Below are positions 22,844-35,536 of a stretch of 64,000 nucleotides of DNA, in pieces. The position numbers and the translations under genes are program-made. Source of the stretch: Multifurca ochricompacta (Eukaryota; Basidiomycota; Agaricomycetes; Russulales; Russulaceae); the NCBI GenBank assembly GCA_022496185.1, contig WTXG01000001.1:1860001-1924000 (forward strand), read 5' to 3'. The notes beneath the pieces were generated by a model. The model had not been told where the DNA came from, made no database searches, and saw only the letters and a program-made list of their open reading frames with translations. The number at the start of each line of letters is the position of its first letter. Position 1 is the stretch's first letter.

Positions 22844-25800
22844 TCACCAGAAGCCATCATCTGCGTCGCCGCCTCTCTTCTTTTTCTTTTTCCCATCGTC
22901 GTGTGCCAGCACTTGGCGCTCGTACATCTCCGCGACCTACCGCCGTAAGATTCGCATCATTAGCAAACTCATGCGCATCATCAACCCTCACCTGCTCCGA
23001 TCCAGTTGCATCGTCAGCGCTTTTGTCGTCTCTGACCCGAATAAATCGAGGGAATCGTAATGAAACCCCACGCTCGTCAATCTCATTCTTAGATAAGTCT
23101 ACCAGAAATAATAAGCGGTCCAAATAGGCACGTACCAAACCTTGCGCCGCTGTGTACACTGGACTCAGGCTCAGATCCGCCGTGAGCACCTCCCAGACAA
23201 CTTTGGGCTCGAACCACACATCCGGCTTGGCCCCGCCTACCTTAACGTCCCCGCGTGCCTTCTCCATTTCGAGGGGCTGTAATACTGTATAGTGAGCTGC
23301 CAACGCTTCCTCACTAAACCCGGTGCCGATCTTGCAAATTGTCTGATATTCCTCCGAGTCTGCGTCATAACACGCGAGCAGGAACGCTCCGTACACGTTT
23401 GTCCGCTTTCCTTTGCCATAGTAGCCACCCACGACGACCAGATCGAGTGAGTCTCCGATGCCAGCCAGGTAGTCCTTTTTCAACTGTTGAGGGAAGTGAT
23501 CAGTTCGTCATAGGAACGTCTCTGACTCAGAGTGCTTGCCTTGAGCCAATTAACACTACGCCTTGACGGTTCATAGTAGCTTGCCTCACTCTCGAGCATC
23601 TTTACCATGAGACCTTCACAACCATCTTTAACACTCTCATCCAAGAATGTCTGGATATCCTCCGTTTTTTCGCTGTCCGAAGATTTGGCAAATTGGAACT
23701 CAAAGTGAACAGGCTCAAAGTGCTGCCGCAAAAGTTCCCTCCGTTCCGTCAAGTTCTTGTGCAATAATGGCTGTACATGATAGGTTAGCTTTAAATGAAG
23801 ACAGAGACAACAGCAAAATTCACCTCTCCGTTAAGATAAAGAAGATCGAACGCGAAGAGGCACACGCGTACTTCGATGTCTTCGACCTTCACATCCTTCC
23901 GCTTCCGCTTGCTTAGTTCTTGGAATGGCATCAACTTGCCCGTCGTCCTATCTATTGCCACAGCTTCTGCGTCCAACACAAACGATTTTGTGTTCTCCTT
24001 GATACACTATATCACTTCGTGAGCAGGACATCTTCCCATGCAGAGGACAAGACCCCACATGTGGCAGTTGCTCGATGAGATCCGGATACTTCTTGCTCAT
24101 GTCCTCTGAATTGCGGCTGAACACGCCAACAGTGCCATCGGCGAGCCTATGCACCTGCGCTCGTTCACCGTCATACTTGTATTCGCAGGTGAAGCGCTTT
24201 CCCTCGAAGCGATCCAGCACCTCGCCGATCGCCTTTGTTGGCTTCGCCAACATCGGCTTGAGCGGTACACCGGGAGTCAACTTACACTCATCGCGTAGCT
24301 TGCTCACCCCGACAGTGAGAGCACAGGGATAACCGCATCGTAGTTTGGAAGTTCGCTAACAAAGCGAGTGGATGAGCGAGGAGTTGTGATTAATACGCAC
24401 AGACTGCACCTGTAGACCGACTTGACTATGGTCGCGCCTTCTTCTAAACGCGACGCTAGCTTTTCCGTGCTCCATTTCTTTCCAGCTATACGCGTAATGA
24501 AGACAGTTCATTTAATAAATCGGGGCTTACATCGCTCCTGCTCTGCTAAGACGGTAGCATGCGCAAGAGCCACCAATACGGTACGCTCAGCGTTGCCTAT
24601 CCGAAGCTTGCCTTCTAAGCTGCGAACAATATACTTTGCCTCTTCGCCTTTACACGCAGCAAGGAGCTTCGTGATAATCGACACTTTCTTGCCTTGAGAC
24701 TGACGGATACGTTGTCAAGACATGGAGGTCGGCAAACGATCGCGTGGCTCACAGAGTGGCCAGCACTGAGGGCAATTTCTTTAAGATTTGAGAAGACGAA
24801 AGGAACGGTAAGAGGCTTGGGCTTGAAAAGCGTTTTTTGCATATTCTTCGAGTTCTTTGACGGCATCTTTAGCATCTCTCACGCGAAGAGGGAAAATCAT
24901 TCACCATTGCAACGAGTCCGAGATCTCCTTCCCTTTTCAAGTCTGTTTTGATGAGCTGGAGACTTCGTCCTGTAGACTCGCCTATGGCCTTGATGAGAAG
25001 GCTCTCGCCAATACCGAGCTCGATGCCTGTGTAATCCGGACTCAGCTGTGGACACCAGTATCAACCAAATGAGCGCGAGGGTGACGAGCATGTCGATTAA
25101 AAACAAACACGATTGATGCACAGGTACACCGTTCGGAGCAACGAGTCGGCGTCACCAGCTTTACTTCTCTGGATGACAAGCAACATTAGACTGGTGAGTA
25201 AAGATGTTTTTTCGATACGCTTCGTTGTCGCCTCAATGAGCGCAAACGCCTTGGCGAGTGCGGCATATGGCACACTAGATTGGGGTCAACGACGTGAGAT
25301 TCTGGAAAATGAAAAGTAGGCTGGACGCACGGGTCACCAACTCTCCAGCCCTCAACATCCATCTCATCTCTTCGATCCAAAGCCGCTTCTGCACTGTGAC
25401 AATAGTTAGCAATGCTCGAAAGGCGAAGTAGGAGGAAACAAGGAGGGACAACAACACACACTTTTTCGATGCAGTTTTCTTTTCTTCCACATCTTCCAGT
25501 TCCTCTTCACCCGAATCGTCCTCTTCCGCAGGCTCCGGCTCTTCTGCTACACCTGCCGCATCTCCCCTGTCTCCTTCATCCATCTCCACGTCCTCTTCCT
25601 TTAAGGTCGTAGTAGGTTTCGCTTTGCCCTTTGTCTCGATTGTAGATTTGGAACCCTTGGATTCGGCCCTACGGCGCCGTGAGGCGACCTTGAGTGGGTT
25701 GACCACCCGAACCTTCTCGTGCGATGGGGACGAGGACACAGGACTCGCGCCTCGCGACGGTGCCTCTGAGGAAGGGGGAGGATTAGGCTAAGCCATAGGC

Positions 25801-26258
25801 CACGGCCACTTCGTAGACGTAATACGAGCTCACCCGAGCTCGGGGAAGGGCAATGGTCACTGTCATCGTCCTCCGTCTCCACCTTCTGCCTTTTCAGCCG
25901 TTGCCCATGACTCTCAGGCGATGGTGTCCCTGAGCGCACCGCAACTGGTGAACATGTGGAATCACAAGGGATTACGAAGAGCATGTGATACGAACTATTA
26001 GGACTGGCAACTGGCGCTGATTTACGCTTTGGCGTCGCAGCTATGTTGACCCTGCCCGATGAGCGCCATACGCAGGGAGTGCCCAAAGCCTCAGGCAAAA
26101 GGAAATCACACACGTTTTGATGACTCTGCTGGACCTGCATCTGTGATGGCGTCACCGGTATTAGTAGGTGTGATGGGGGTGCTTTGCTTCTTCTGTCTAC
26201 CACCCCACAAGTCGGTGAGGCTAGACTGTTGTGGAGGTGCTTTCTTTCCGGGCGGCAT
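22844..26258 (-). CDS. LIG1: DNA ligase I (ATP-dependent, CDC9/LIG1 type)
   Basis: It joins Okazaki fragments and repair nicks in the nucleus. The first residues [18 protein letters not shown] hold a PCNA-binding PIP-like box (QSSLTDLW). Then comes a disordered acidic N-terminus, the DNA-binding domain ([33 protein letters not shown]), the adenylation domain with active-site lysine in [37 protein letters not shown] and the end motif [15 protein letters not shown]...VAEMYERQ. Exons: 26114..26258, an uncertain exon to 25834, 25462..25765, 25331..25393, 25109..25274, 24905..25045, 24753..24854, 24531..24699, 24410..24485, 24059..24355, 23824..24006, 23540..23770, 23136..23483, 22992..23081, 22844..22936. 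The intron after 23540 starts with GC. One base is missing at the C4 run 24307-24310 (before VSKLRDEC). Confidence 0.95.
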
Positions 26259-27116
26259 AGTTATAAACTTTGCTGAATATAAATGAGTAAAAAATACGGG
26301 GATTAAATTGGGTTTGTATATGCGCGTACCCAGGGTTCGCTGCCTTGCCATACAACAAATAGGACCGACTATTTGCGCGACTTTTACGCGTCTTGGCCAA
26401 GTCGCGATGGCCGTCACAGTAAACATGTGAGACGTGCACGTGACCTAATGTATGATATGCTATAAAGCTAGACTTCCCGTTGCATTATTTTTCATTCATT
26501 CTTCAAAATAAATAAACCTGGAAGCTGTCTTGGCATGAAAGATTTGTCTCAAAGAAGGATAAGAAAAAAAGGGGGAGGGGAAAGGGGGGAGGGCAGAAGA
26601 AGAGGAGAAAGAGACGAAGACTAAAATATGGCATCCTCAAGGTATGTACTAGAACAACCTCCCTTACACCACACTGATTCGCAGACGAAAACAAAGCAGA
26701 TAACGTGGACTGGCAAATACCCCTATAAAAATGCAGGGAAAAAGGGGGACGAATGGGAACGTGCAGGCAGTAGATACAGAACAGTGTCACAAACGAGCTG
26801 GGGAAATGAGCAATGGACGATAGACGGTGAGCGAAGGTTCTGTGTGTAGCAGCATGAATGAATCGCAAGTATGACCACGGCAGTCACGCGGCGTGATCAG
26901 CAGCGGGGTAGAGCAGGAGGAACTCCGTTAAGGGTGACCATTCAGAGAACGAACGCATCGTCAAGAAAAAAAATTCCTGCGTCTACTCGCGGAACGACGC
27001 CAACAACTATAATCGTATAATCCACAACGAAGGGAATATGTCCGGTGTCCGAGGTCAGGAGGCGCTCATCATGCTGTAACCGTTGTGAGATCCGAATTAT
27101 CAACTCAGGAAAGAAA
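26259..27116. other. Intergenic: LIG1 promoter and PPZ 3' flank
   Basis: Besides the MCB-like site and a CACGTG at 26437-26442, there is a G-rich purine block at 26565-26625. The open frames here look random. No gene is recognised. Confidence 0.5.
26386..26391. promoter_or_regulatory. ACGCGT (MCB-like) element upstream of LIG1
   Basis: A perfect ACGCGT MluI cell-cycle box lies 128 nt upstream of the LIG1 ATG, with TTTGCGCGA (E2F/SBF-like) 6 nt away at 26372-26380. In yeasts MBF drives S-phase genes including CDC9 through this hexamer. Use in this fungus is inference. Confidence 0.45.
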
Positions 27117-28700
27117 CTACCTCTTCCGTTTAGCCTTCGTCATCTCTTTGCGGAGGGCCGGCCCATCAAGAGGTTTCAATAGTTCGAAAGCGCATAAAAG
27201 GTCCTCCGAGACACTAAACGGGTATAAGTCAGCATGAGTCACACCCACGAAATAAGCCCCACTGTCATCTCTCACCTCATGCAAGCCCCATAATTGTCAA
27301 ACTCTAGACTGTAACGTGAGTGGTTAACGCGGACTACATGGGCCTCTCACGTACCTCCGCAATAGTTCGGTGCGCTGAACACCGTGACCAAAGTCCGATC
27401 ATTCCAGAACTCGTATCCATCTTCCACGACCATATGTGCTCGGCATATGAGGTCCATGTCATACCGCACAAGGAATTCGTTTATGATGGCTTTACCAAAG
27501 CAAAAGCTAACGCCGCGCTCGTTATCCTCCCAATCCAGCGCGGTGTCGGAGGGGTCCGACCATAATAGGTCGTTAAGCAAACCATAGTCTGGCACGTCAG
27601 TAGGACGCTGGAGCGCCTTAATATCCTCCATTGACTGCAGCGACGGCGAGAGGCCACCATGTACACAGAAGATCTTGGATGCAACGATAGCGGCAATTGG
27701 AAGGCAATTGAACACGTCGACAAATGTCTTCCACGTCTTGATGTTACACCGCCGCTTACACTCGTCATAAAAACCGTACACTGTCGATCATGAGCCAAGC
27801 CAAACGCCAAGACATTTCAAGGGGAGCCTGCTAACCTCGTGTGACATTTGCACATTCATGATTGCCTCGCAAGAGGAAAAAGTTTTCCGGATATTTGATC
27901 TTATAGCAGAGCAGGAGCAAGAAGGTCTCTAGACTCTGTTTTCCGCGGTCGACGTAGTCGCCGAGGAAGAGGTAGTTCGAGGCCGGAGGAAAACCGCACA
28001 TCTCAAAGAGGCGGATGAGGTCCGAGTATTGCCCGTGCACGTCTCCTACTATCTTGACCGGTGGGGAGAGCTCGATAAGTGTCGGCTGCGATAAAAATAT
28101 TTCCCGAGCGGCCTGGCAAATTGCCACGATTTCTGGGTTTTTGAGACAGAGTGACTTGCTGACCTTGCCCGTGTACCCGACGTCCAATAGTCGCTGAATA
28201 AAATCATCCACGTCGAGTGACCGAAACTTGTCTTTGCTACTGCTAATGAGAGGGACTGCATCACCCGCCGGCGCGCCGCTCCCTATAGAACCTCCAGATT
28301 GAGCAGAGCCATTGTGTGAGAGGATAGTCGTGGAGGGGATATCAAGGGGAGGGGGTTTATTAGACTGAGACGGAGAGGCGGAGGGTGAGTTGGAAGCGTT
28401 GGAAGGTGTGGCTGTGACATCGGTAGAGGAACCATTCTGTGCAAGAACCTTGGAAACACTCGAAGCAGCACCCAGTGAGCGCTCTCCGCTGCCATTAGGT
28501 GTCCCCTTCTCGTCGTCGGGCGATGACACACTGATAGATGGAGTGCCGACGGCGGCAAGCCCATTACTAGTGGCACGAGACAAGCCCGCTGGGGGCGGCT
28601 CGTTCAAGCCCGTAGAGATAGAGTCACTTTCAACAACGCCGACATCCTTATCCTTATCCTTCCCACCCTTTTTTGACTTTTTGGAAGGCTGCTGGCCCAT
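27117..28700 (-). CDS. PPZ-type Ser/Thr protein phosphatase
   Basis: Exons: 27836..28700, 27355..27780, 27276..27303, 27117..27213, 471 residues, with no frame break. It starts [16 protein letters not shown], a likely N-myristoylation site plus polybasic patch, followed by a 140-residue Ser/Pro/Asn-rich region. This is the Ppz1/Pzh1 layout rather than plain PP1. The catalytic domain carries [43 protein letters not shown] and SAPNYCG. Family members regulate potassium/sodium homeostasis and cell-wall integrity at the plasma membrane. That role is known of the family, not seen here. Confidence 0.93.
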
Positions 28701-29122
28701 GGGAAGGCCGCGAGAAGATGACGAGTGAGAGGTTGAATGGGGTCCGGGGGACTGGGATCTAGACCTGGATAGTCTACTAGTAAAGACTGAAAGTAGAGAA
28801 TGAGCCAGTTTGTGGCGTTAGGAAGAAAGAAGGGATCGCGTTGAGGGGAACCGTCTAGTAGTTGAGGTGACGGTGGTGGTACCGGTCAGCCGGGTAAGGG
28901 GGGAGACGGGTGCGCGTGAGGAGGGGCGCGCCAATTCCTCCTGCCCGCGATCTTATTTGGTCCTTATTTGGCGCTTGCTTGGCACATACTCACTCGCACA
29001 ACTCGCACAACTTTGAGGACAGGACTCATGAGCTGTCGCATAGCATAGCTTTTATAGTAAACATCATGATCAAGAACATAAGACACATCCGGTATGAGAC
29101 ATAGAGAAGCTACTAGTGACAC
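28701..29122. other. Intergenic: PPZ promoter and RPS11 3' flank
   Basis: No coding signal found. It contains G-rich patches around 28870-28930 upstream of PPZ. Confidence 0.5.
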
Positions 29123-29904
29123 CTAAAACTTGCCAAATGTCTTGGTAGCCGCTTTGTTCTTTGCTACCCGCAGCACATTGAAACGCACAGTTTTCGATAG
29201 TGGTCGGCACTGACCTGTAATCACATCATGTCTCAGTATCTTACCACGTTGAAAGGGAAGGAATCTTTCAGTCAGCAACTGACCAACAGTGACTACATCC
29301 CCGAGCTCAACACGGAATGCAGGCGATACATGTGCTGCAAGGTTTTTATGCCTCTTCTCATAACGGTCTGCGAATCGGACAACGATAAGTGAGCCTCTGC
29401 AGTTGAGTGCCGATAAAAGTATGATCACGCACTGTATTTGGGGACGTAATGAAGGTAGTCACGGCGGATGATGATGGTACGGGTCATCTTGGTGGAGACA
29501 ACGCGTCCAGTGAGGATGCGACCACGTATAGAAACTTCGCTGGTGAAGGGACACTTCTTGTCTATACTCACCTGCATTGTCTGTGGGGTGACTCGGAGAC
29601 ACGGGACGGGTACACGCACCAATGTAAGTTCCATTGATCGCTTCGGGGGGTGTCTTGAATCCGAGTCCTACATCCTTATACCACCGCTTCTCCTTCGTTG
29701 ACACCTTCTTTCCACCTATTGGTCACATATGATTTATGGTCAGTCTCGTCCAAAGGTCTCAACTCGGGTAGAAGTATAACACACCACGAGCCTTTGCGTT
29801 TTGGAAGAGAGCCTGCTTCTGGAATGCCTTTTCAACCTGCGGAAAATTTGATGAGTTGTAAATACTCAAAAATAGGGTGGCCTTGACAAAACTTGTTCAG
29901 CCAT
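29123..29904 (-). CDS. RPS11: 40S ribosomal protein S11 (uS17)
   Basis: Exons: 29893..29904, 29785..29836, 29620..29715, 29433..29561, 29284..29367, 29123..29214, exactly 154 residues with no frame break. It begins [12 protein letters not shown], then [56 protein letters not shown] and ends [11 protein letters not shown]. The first exon is only 12 nt (ATG plus three codons), a layout common in intron-rich fungal ribosomal protein genes. It is part of the small-subunit body near the 5' domain of 18S rRNA. Confidence 0.96.
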
Positions 29905-30236
29905 TGCGATAGTCTAGAGGCCTGGCCGTTGAAGAGGAATAGTTGCTTTGAGTCTGCTTGAATTGCAGTCAGATAGGTTAGGTTAGGTAATAATTTGTGG
30001 TACTCAGCCACACACATCAACTGTATAGCTCGTCGGGATCTCCCGGAAAAAGCAATCAATAATTATTAACTAAATACATTTTTGTAAATCAAGCGTCCGT
30101 AAAAATAAGTCCATTTGAAATCAGTGAAATCAGGTCCTCGCAGCATATCAACCTCTGCGTGGAACCAAGAGTGCTGAAATCCGTCATCATTTCCTGTCTT
30201 CTGCATGGTTCCTGACCTGGAAAGGAGCCCACATCA
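29905..30236. other. Intergenic: RPS11 promoter
   Basis: Contains a taggttaggttaggt direct repeat at 29973-29988 just upstream of the RPS11 start. Otherwise nothing is recognised. Confidence 0.45.
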
Positions 30237-32281
30237 GGTTAACTTCGTGAGACGGACACCACGACAGCACGTGCCTGAAGTACAGGCCTTGAATAATCGA
30301 GGTCATCCCTCAATTCCTGGCCTTTCGTCTTGTCCACCACCGTCGCAGCACTTAAGGCCGGATCTAGACGGTCGTCCGGAGAGGAAGAGCGTTCTTCAGG
30401 ATCATGTGAGCTGGAACCACCCGACTGCTTCCCGTGTCCAGCGGCTAATCTCTTGGGGTTCCGGGGTGGTAGCGTCGGAGTAGAGGGGGTAGGTGGTCCA
30501 GATGGTCCTGGTGGTGGCGAAGCCATCCCGGCGAGTAGTGGGTCCAAGCTCCCTGTACTGTGCCGCGGAACATGCCCTACACCCGGTCGTTTGCCCACGT
30601 TCCCGCTATAACTGTCGTCTGGCGTTCGACGTTGCGCTGGACTTTCCGAACGTGCCGGAATATAGCCAGCAACCCCACCGATGGGACGACCATAATCCAC
30701 GTATGGGTCAAACGAATTGGCAGAAGTAGTCACAGCCTCGACTGCCCGTTCCTCATCCGTGATTGGCGTGCTGATAGTTGGGTGTGAACTAAACGAACCA
30801 AAGCGCTGCCGCATTTGAGGACCCGAACCGAGGTCGTCCTCGTCGTCAATCGGCGTACGATTGTAACCTGCGGCTGCGAGCGACGCAGAGACAGCAGTTT
30901 CGTGCTCAATCCTGCGTCTGCGACGTCTCCGGTGAATGAAGAAGAATATCCATAAGCAGATGGAAGCAGCTGCAAGGCCAACGATCAGAAGACACCAGCA
31001 ACGGCCCCTTGATTGTGGAAGAACCTGTGAGGTATGAGCACATCCACATCGAAAACAACACGACAGACATAAAAGGGCTTACTGTGAACCGGAGCCTGAG
31101 CGATTATTGGGACTCAATGTCGGATTCGCAACTATTTCTGTGAAAGTTACGACACCACCATTGCCGAGCGTCGAGGTGAATGTCGAGGTAATTTCCGGGG
31201 GGGCAAACGAGGTCGTCTGCCCAAGACTGTTCGTTGTCTGGATAAAAACAGTGCTCGAAAACGTTGTGCTAAATTCGCACCGCAATTAAGGCGATATGGT
31301 GCAAAAAAGAGATCGGAACGCACGTGGGTTGATCAGTGGGGGATGTACTGAAAGAACTGCCCTCAGTGGTACTGCTGGAACTGCTAGAGCTGAAGGGGCT
31401 GGTTGAGTCGATAGAAGAAGGTGTGTCGCTGGAAGAGGGTTGAAGAGTAGAGGAAGGAGGCGAAGGATTACTTGAAGTAGTTGATGATGCATTATCAGGC
31501 GAGCTGCTAGGAGACGTGTCGGACGATGGGCTTGACGATGATGACGACGATGATGAAGAAGAGCTCGGAGGGGTGGTAGTTGATGGTGGAACAGACGAAG
31601 GCGTTGAGGGCTGCTGGGAGGAAGAGGGAGTGCTGGATTGGCGCTCAGAAATGAGCGCAAAAGTACATGGCTGGCAGAGGGAGAAATAAAACTCACGAAG
31701 GAGCCGAGGCAGATCCTAAGGATGGTCGGAGGGGCGACGAGAATGGAGGCGGAGATGAAGACGGTTTCACAGACGGTGATGGAGACGGGTGTGAAGATGA
31801 TGCCGGTGTAGATAAAGAGGGGGTATGAATTGGTGTTGGAGAGGAAGGTGACGACGGTGATGATACGGGAGATGATTGCGGAGGTAAATTGGACATTGCG
31901 AGATAAGACGAACCAAATGAAGGTGTTGGAAGACGCGAATCGCAATAGAGTCGGGACGGACACAAAAAGAGGAGAGTCAGTACCAGAAGAAACCGAGGAC
32001 CTTTTCAGAGATAAATACCCGTCTGAGTGGGGGTGACGGGAGAAACAAGAAAACAAGCGCGAGGACACGACCAGAGTTGAGTTGAAAGGGGTGCGCAAAG
32101 CAAAGACCAGAAGTTGGGAGTTGGATAACGGAACGGATAATACACAACAGGCGGTGCACTTTTCGGCACGAGCATGAGGCCGTGCACCAGCCGTTCACAA
32201 GATCGAGACAGGCTAAGATGAAATGAAATACTCACCCGTTTGGGAGGTTGGACTAGAAAGTGACTGTCTTTTCTTCAGCAT
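30237..32281 (-). CDS. Ser-rich single-pass membrane protein
   Basis: The core is clear: a poly-Ser/Thr/Pro ectodomain (31286-31640 and 31693-31960), then TSTFTSTLGNGGVVTFTEIV, a membrane helix (AVAGVF-LIVGLAAASICLW) followed by a stop-transfer run of seven Arg, and a 250-residue cytoplasmic tail with Ser/Pro-rich segments (GSGPQMRQRFGSFSSHPTIS). This layout is that of fungal wall-stress-sensor-like or mucin-like proteins, but no WSC or other named domain is seen. The N-terminal exons are uncertain; an ATG at 32281 followed by a GT donor is one option, and no signal peptide could be placed. A one-base break lies near 30984 inside the membrane helix (T missing). Confidence 0.6.
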
Positions 32282-32779
32282 GATGGCTATACGAGGGGGG
32301 GAAGAAGCGCGTACACATCGACGCACTGGACTGGACTACGACTACGGAATGGAATGGCAAGTGAGCGAAGCGAGGCGGGTCAAGTCAAGGTCTGGCCGCG
32401 GCCGCGGCCAACTCGGCTGCCGGCATGTTGGCTCTTAGTTCTTAGCTCTTAGCTCTTAGCTTATCCTTATCCTTAGTTCATTTCTGTTATCGACATCGAT
32501 CCAAGTCTAAGTAACTCGGGGAGGCTTACCGCGAGCACTTTAAACCTTTTTTTTTTTGTTCAACAGCTTATGTTTAGCGGGAGAAATATACGTGCCATAG
32601 ATTGAATGAATGAATAAATGAACGACCATAGCCACTACAATCTCTATCCTATGTAGAGTATGTCCAATTGTGTCAAATGAATGAGAGAGAAAAGCACGAG
32701 TTATGGTATAAAAGTACATGTGTCAGTTCAGCGAGGGAGGCCACCTGTAATCTCGTCGAGCATCATTAGAAAGGTCAGT
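32282..32779. other. Intergenic
   Basis: Contains a palindromic ggccgcggccgcggcc at 32394-32409, a (tta gct ctt agc) direct repeat at 32431-32462 and a T9 run. No gene is seen. Confidence 0.5.
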
Positions 32780-35273
32780 TTACTTGTGGCACGTGCTTCG
32801 CAGCGTTGTTGTTGAGTTGTGGTTGTGCTCGGCGAGGATGAGCGATTGCTCGTGATAGAGCTGCCAATCCGACCCGTATCTGCTCCTCACGTAGCCGCCG
32901 CTGTCTTCATACTCAGTCTCCTCCTCGCCTTCCAGAAGAGCGAGTGCAGTCTCAAAGAACCACATATGCTTCTTAATAAATGCACAACGATCGTGCCGCC
33001 CAATCGCTGACCATTTACCGTTTTTTGCGGCCCTCACGCAGGTGCCATGCATCTTCCGCCGACCATACACCCCCTAAACAGCTATTGTCAGCAAGGGACT
33101 GGGAAAATAGAGACAGGACGACGTGCCCTCGTATAAATCTGACATGTCACTTCCTTCGACAAGTGCCTCAATGCTCTGCGGGATAGTCAGGTCGGGAAGT
33201 GGTGGAGTGTACCGAGTACCAAATGTTGATACACTCGATCGGGCCCACTCCGTTGGTGCCCCCCAATCTTTATCGTGCCAGCTCTGACCCATCGCAGTCT
33301 GGACATCGGATGGTGCTGGTTGCCTGTCGAAGAAGGCTCTACACCTCGCCGGACACGTGCAACCTCAGAAGGAATAAAAACCCGTGCGAGTATCTAATGA
33401 TCCAACGTCACTATCACTTTAGCTATCAAAGTCAATAAACATATAAAAAATACACGCACACTGTGCCACTGCGTGGGTGGTCATAAACCCAACAATGCTC
33501 TGCAACCCATCGAACCTCCGCAGAGCGGGGGTGCAACCGCATCCACTTGGCGGTCTGTTTATCCTCAGCGCCACGTACGAGGCCTTTGACGGCCGGTTCC
33601 TTTGGTAACCAATCAACGAGACTCCAACTCAGCGCATACAGCTCGCCAGCCATGAAGCGTCGCTTGACGAGGTAGCCCCAGTATATGAGCGGATCCTCAA
33701 CCAGCAGCCCACCGGGCGGTGAGCGCCGCTGCACCTCGCTCGACGAAGGCGACGTCCAGTCAGGCGTTGGCGGCGATGGCATAGCACTGATTGGGGCCGA
33801 TGTGACAGATGAACTGTCATAAGAGGTTTCTTTTCTTATCCCTCATCGTGTAGCGCGACGCGCAGACGTGCCTCCAGTTCCGCAAGCATAATAAATGAAT
33901 CATCATCAGCCTTCACCACGAAATCCGGGCGCACCCACTCTTGCGAGGGCAGTGACGGAGACGTTCGGTCCCGCCATGCATAAACAGGATCATGCCGGGC
34001 TCGGAAAAGTATGGGGCTCGAGGCGTTAGAGTACGAAAAGGTCGGGAGAGGTATCTCAGTATCAAAGGAAAGCGGTGGAACCCAGGCCATAGAAGCGGCC
34101 CAAGTGAAGAAACTATGAGTCTTGCCTGAGTTCATGTTTTCTGGGATGGGGAGAAGTACAATGTCGTTGAACTCTGCACGTCGCACAGGATAGTGTCAAT
34201 GATTTAGATTGATAGCGCATATGCCAAAGATACGCACCTTCCATCTCGACGCGTATACGCCGTTCCCATGTTTTACGCGGTTGGCCCATGATAAAGCGGA
34301 CGACGGTCCGCGAGGTACCGGCGCCGCCGTCGCCATCTCCCGCACCGTTACGACTACGTGGATGGCTCGCCCATGTTGATCGAATAAGCATGCGGCGCTC
34401 CGAGGCCGAATCCATGGAGAAAACTCCGACGAAGACGCCGACTGGAGGCAAAGAGTCAAAGTTGCTAGGCGGGAAGGGACGCATGGGAGGTGCTGAGGCC
34501 ACGGTAGATATGTTAAGGAATGTAGGGTGAGCATTAAGTGGTGGAGGGTCTGTCGACGTTTCGGGGACTGTGCAATAGGCGCGCCATGGCAGGGGTTCCT
34601 TGTCAGGGTTCAACAGGTGGATCAATAAGAAGGTTGTTGATAACGCCAGGATGGAGAAGAAAAGGAGAGAGAGCAGCTGCACAGACTGATTCAGTCGATG
34701 AAAAATGAGCAAACGAGAAATGACGTACGATGGTAGCAGGATGCTTGGAAAGAAAGGGTGGCGAAAGACTCTCCGCAGGAAGCGTACAATTGACCTGAAT
34801 CTACACCCGGCGGATCGTCGCGTTCGACGATGCGTGCGTTGCCGTAGTTGCCACCATCGAGGCTGGACATCTCCCAAATACGGGATGGCATAAGTGTCGA
34901 GGAGTAACGGAGACACAGGATCATCACTATCCGTGTCCGAGGCAGAAGACAACGCAGAAGAGTAGAATTGAGGGAGTGGGGAAGAGGAGCGCGAGGGAAG
35001 TGGTGTACTCATAGCGGACGAGTTAAGGGACGTCCGACCTGAGAGAAGGCCTGTTATTCCGGGAAAAACGTAGCTTGATCTCGACGTAACATTTTGCTGC
35101 GCAGCAGGGCCAAGTTGAGCGTTTGAGGACAATGATGCACGCGACTGAGGCAGTTGGCGCAGCCTTTCACTGCCTAATAAGACGGATGGATCCGGTGTAT
35201 TTTCAAAGGGCTCAGGGCAGGGGTGGTCACAAGGTCCAGGGTGTGAGGAGCGGGGTGACCCGCCCAAAGTCAT
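32780..35273 (-). CDS. GT31-like galactosyltransferase (type II membrane protein)
   Basis: It likely transfers a hexose (beta-1,3-galactosyltransferase fold) in the Golgi. The start is taken at MTLGGSPRSS (35273). A 250-residue Ser/Pro-rich cytoplasmic region precedes one anchor (LLSLLFFSILALSTTFLLIH). The lumenal domain opens PPVGVFVGVFSMDSASERR, continues MLIRSTWASHP and VRFIMGQPRKTWERR, and has the metal-binding DxD in VVKADDDSFIMLAELEARL. Then come DPLIYWGYLVKRRFMAGELY, GAEDKQTAKWM and WVYDHPRSGT. It ends IKKHMWFFETALALLEG plus a short tail. At least three introns are visible. Frame breaks occur at C3 33840-33842 and G2 33371-33372 (restores HGFLFPSEV). The C-terminal third has the least certain exon borders. 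Confidence 0.82.
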
Positions 35274-35536
35274 GTTAAGGCGGTGGTGGTCTGGGTGACA
35301 GGATGAGGAGGAAATGAGTGTAAGAGTGAAGGTTAGTGTTGATGTTGGTGTTGATGTTAGTGAATGAATGAGGTTTAATGGTGATGCTGAGCAAAAGGTC
35401 GTCGTTGAGCGCGAAAGACAGGAACAGGAACGACAACGACAAACATGTACGTACAAGTACTAGACTCGCAGGCTAACTACTACTACTAGCTACTCACTTC
35501 TTATCTCACTGATGTTGATACCGTTCCCTCTTAAAA

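Noticed and set aside
32394..32409. GC palindrome ggccgcggccgcggcc as a possible functional inverted repeat
   Set aside because: Short, isolated and typical of chance GC-rich sequence; no partner or hairpin-terminator context.
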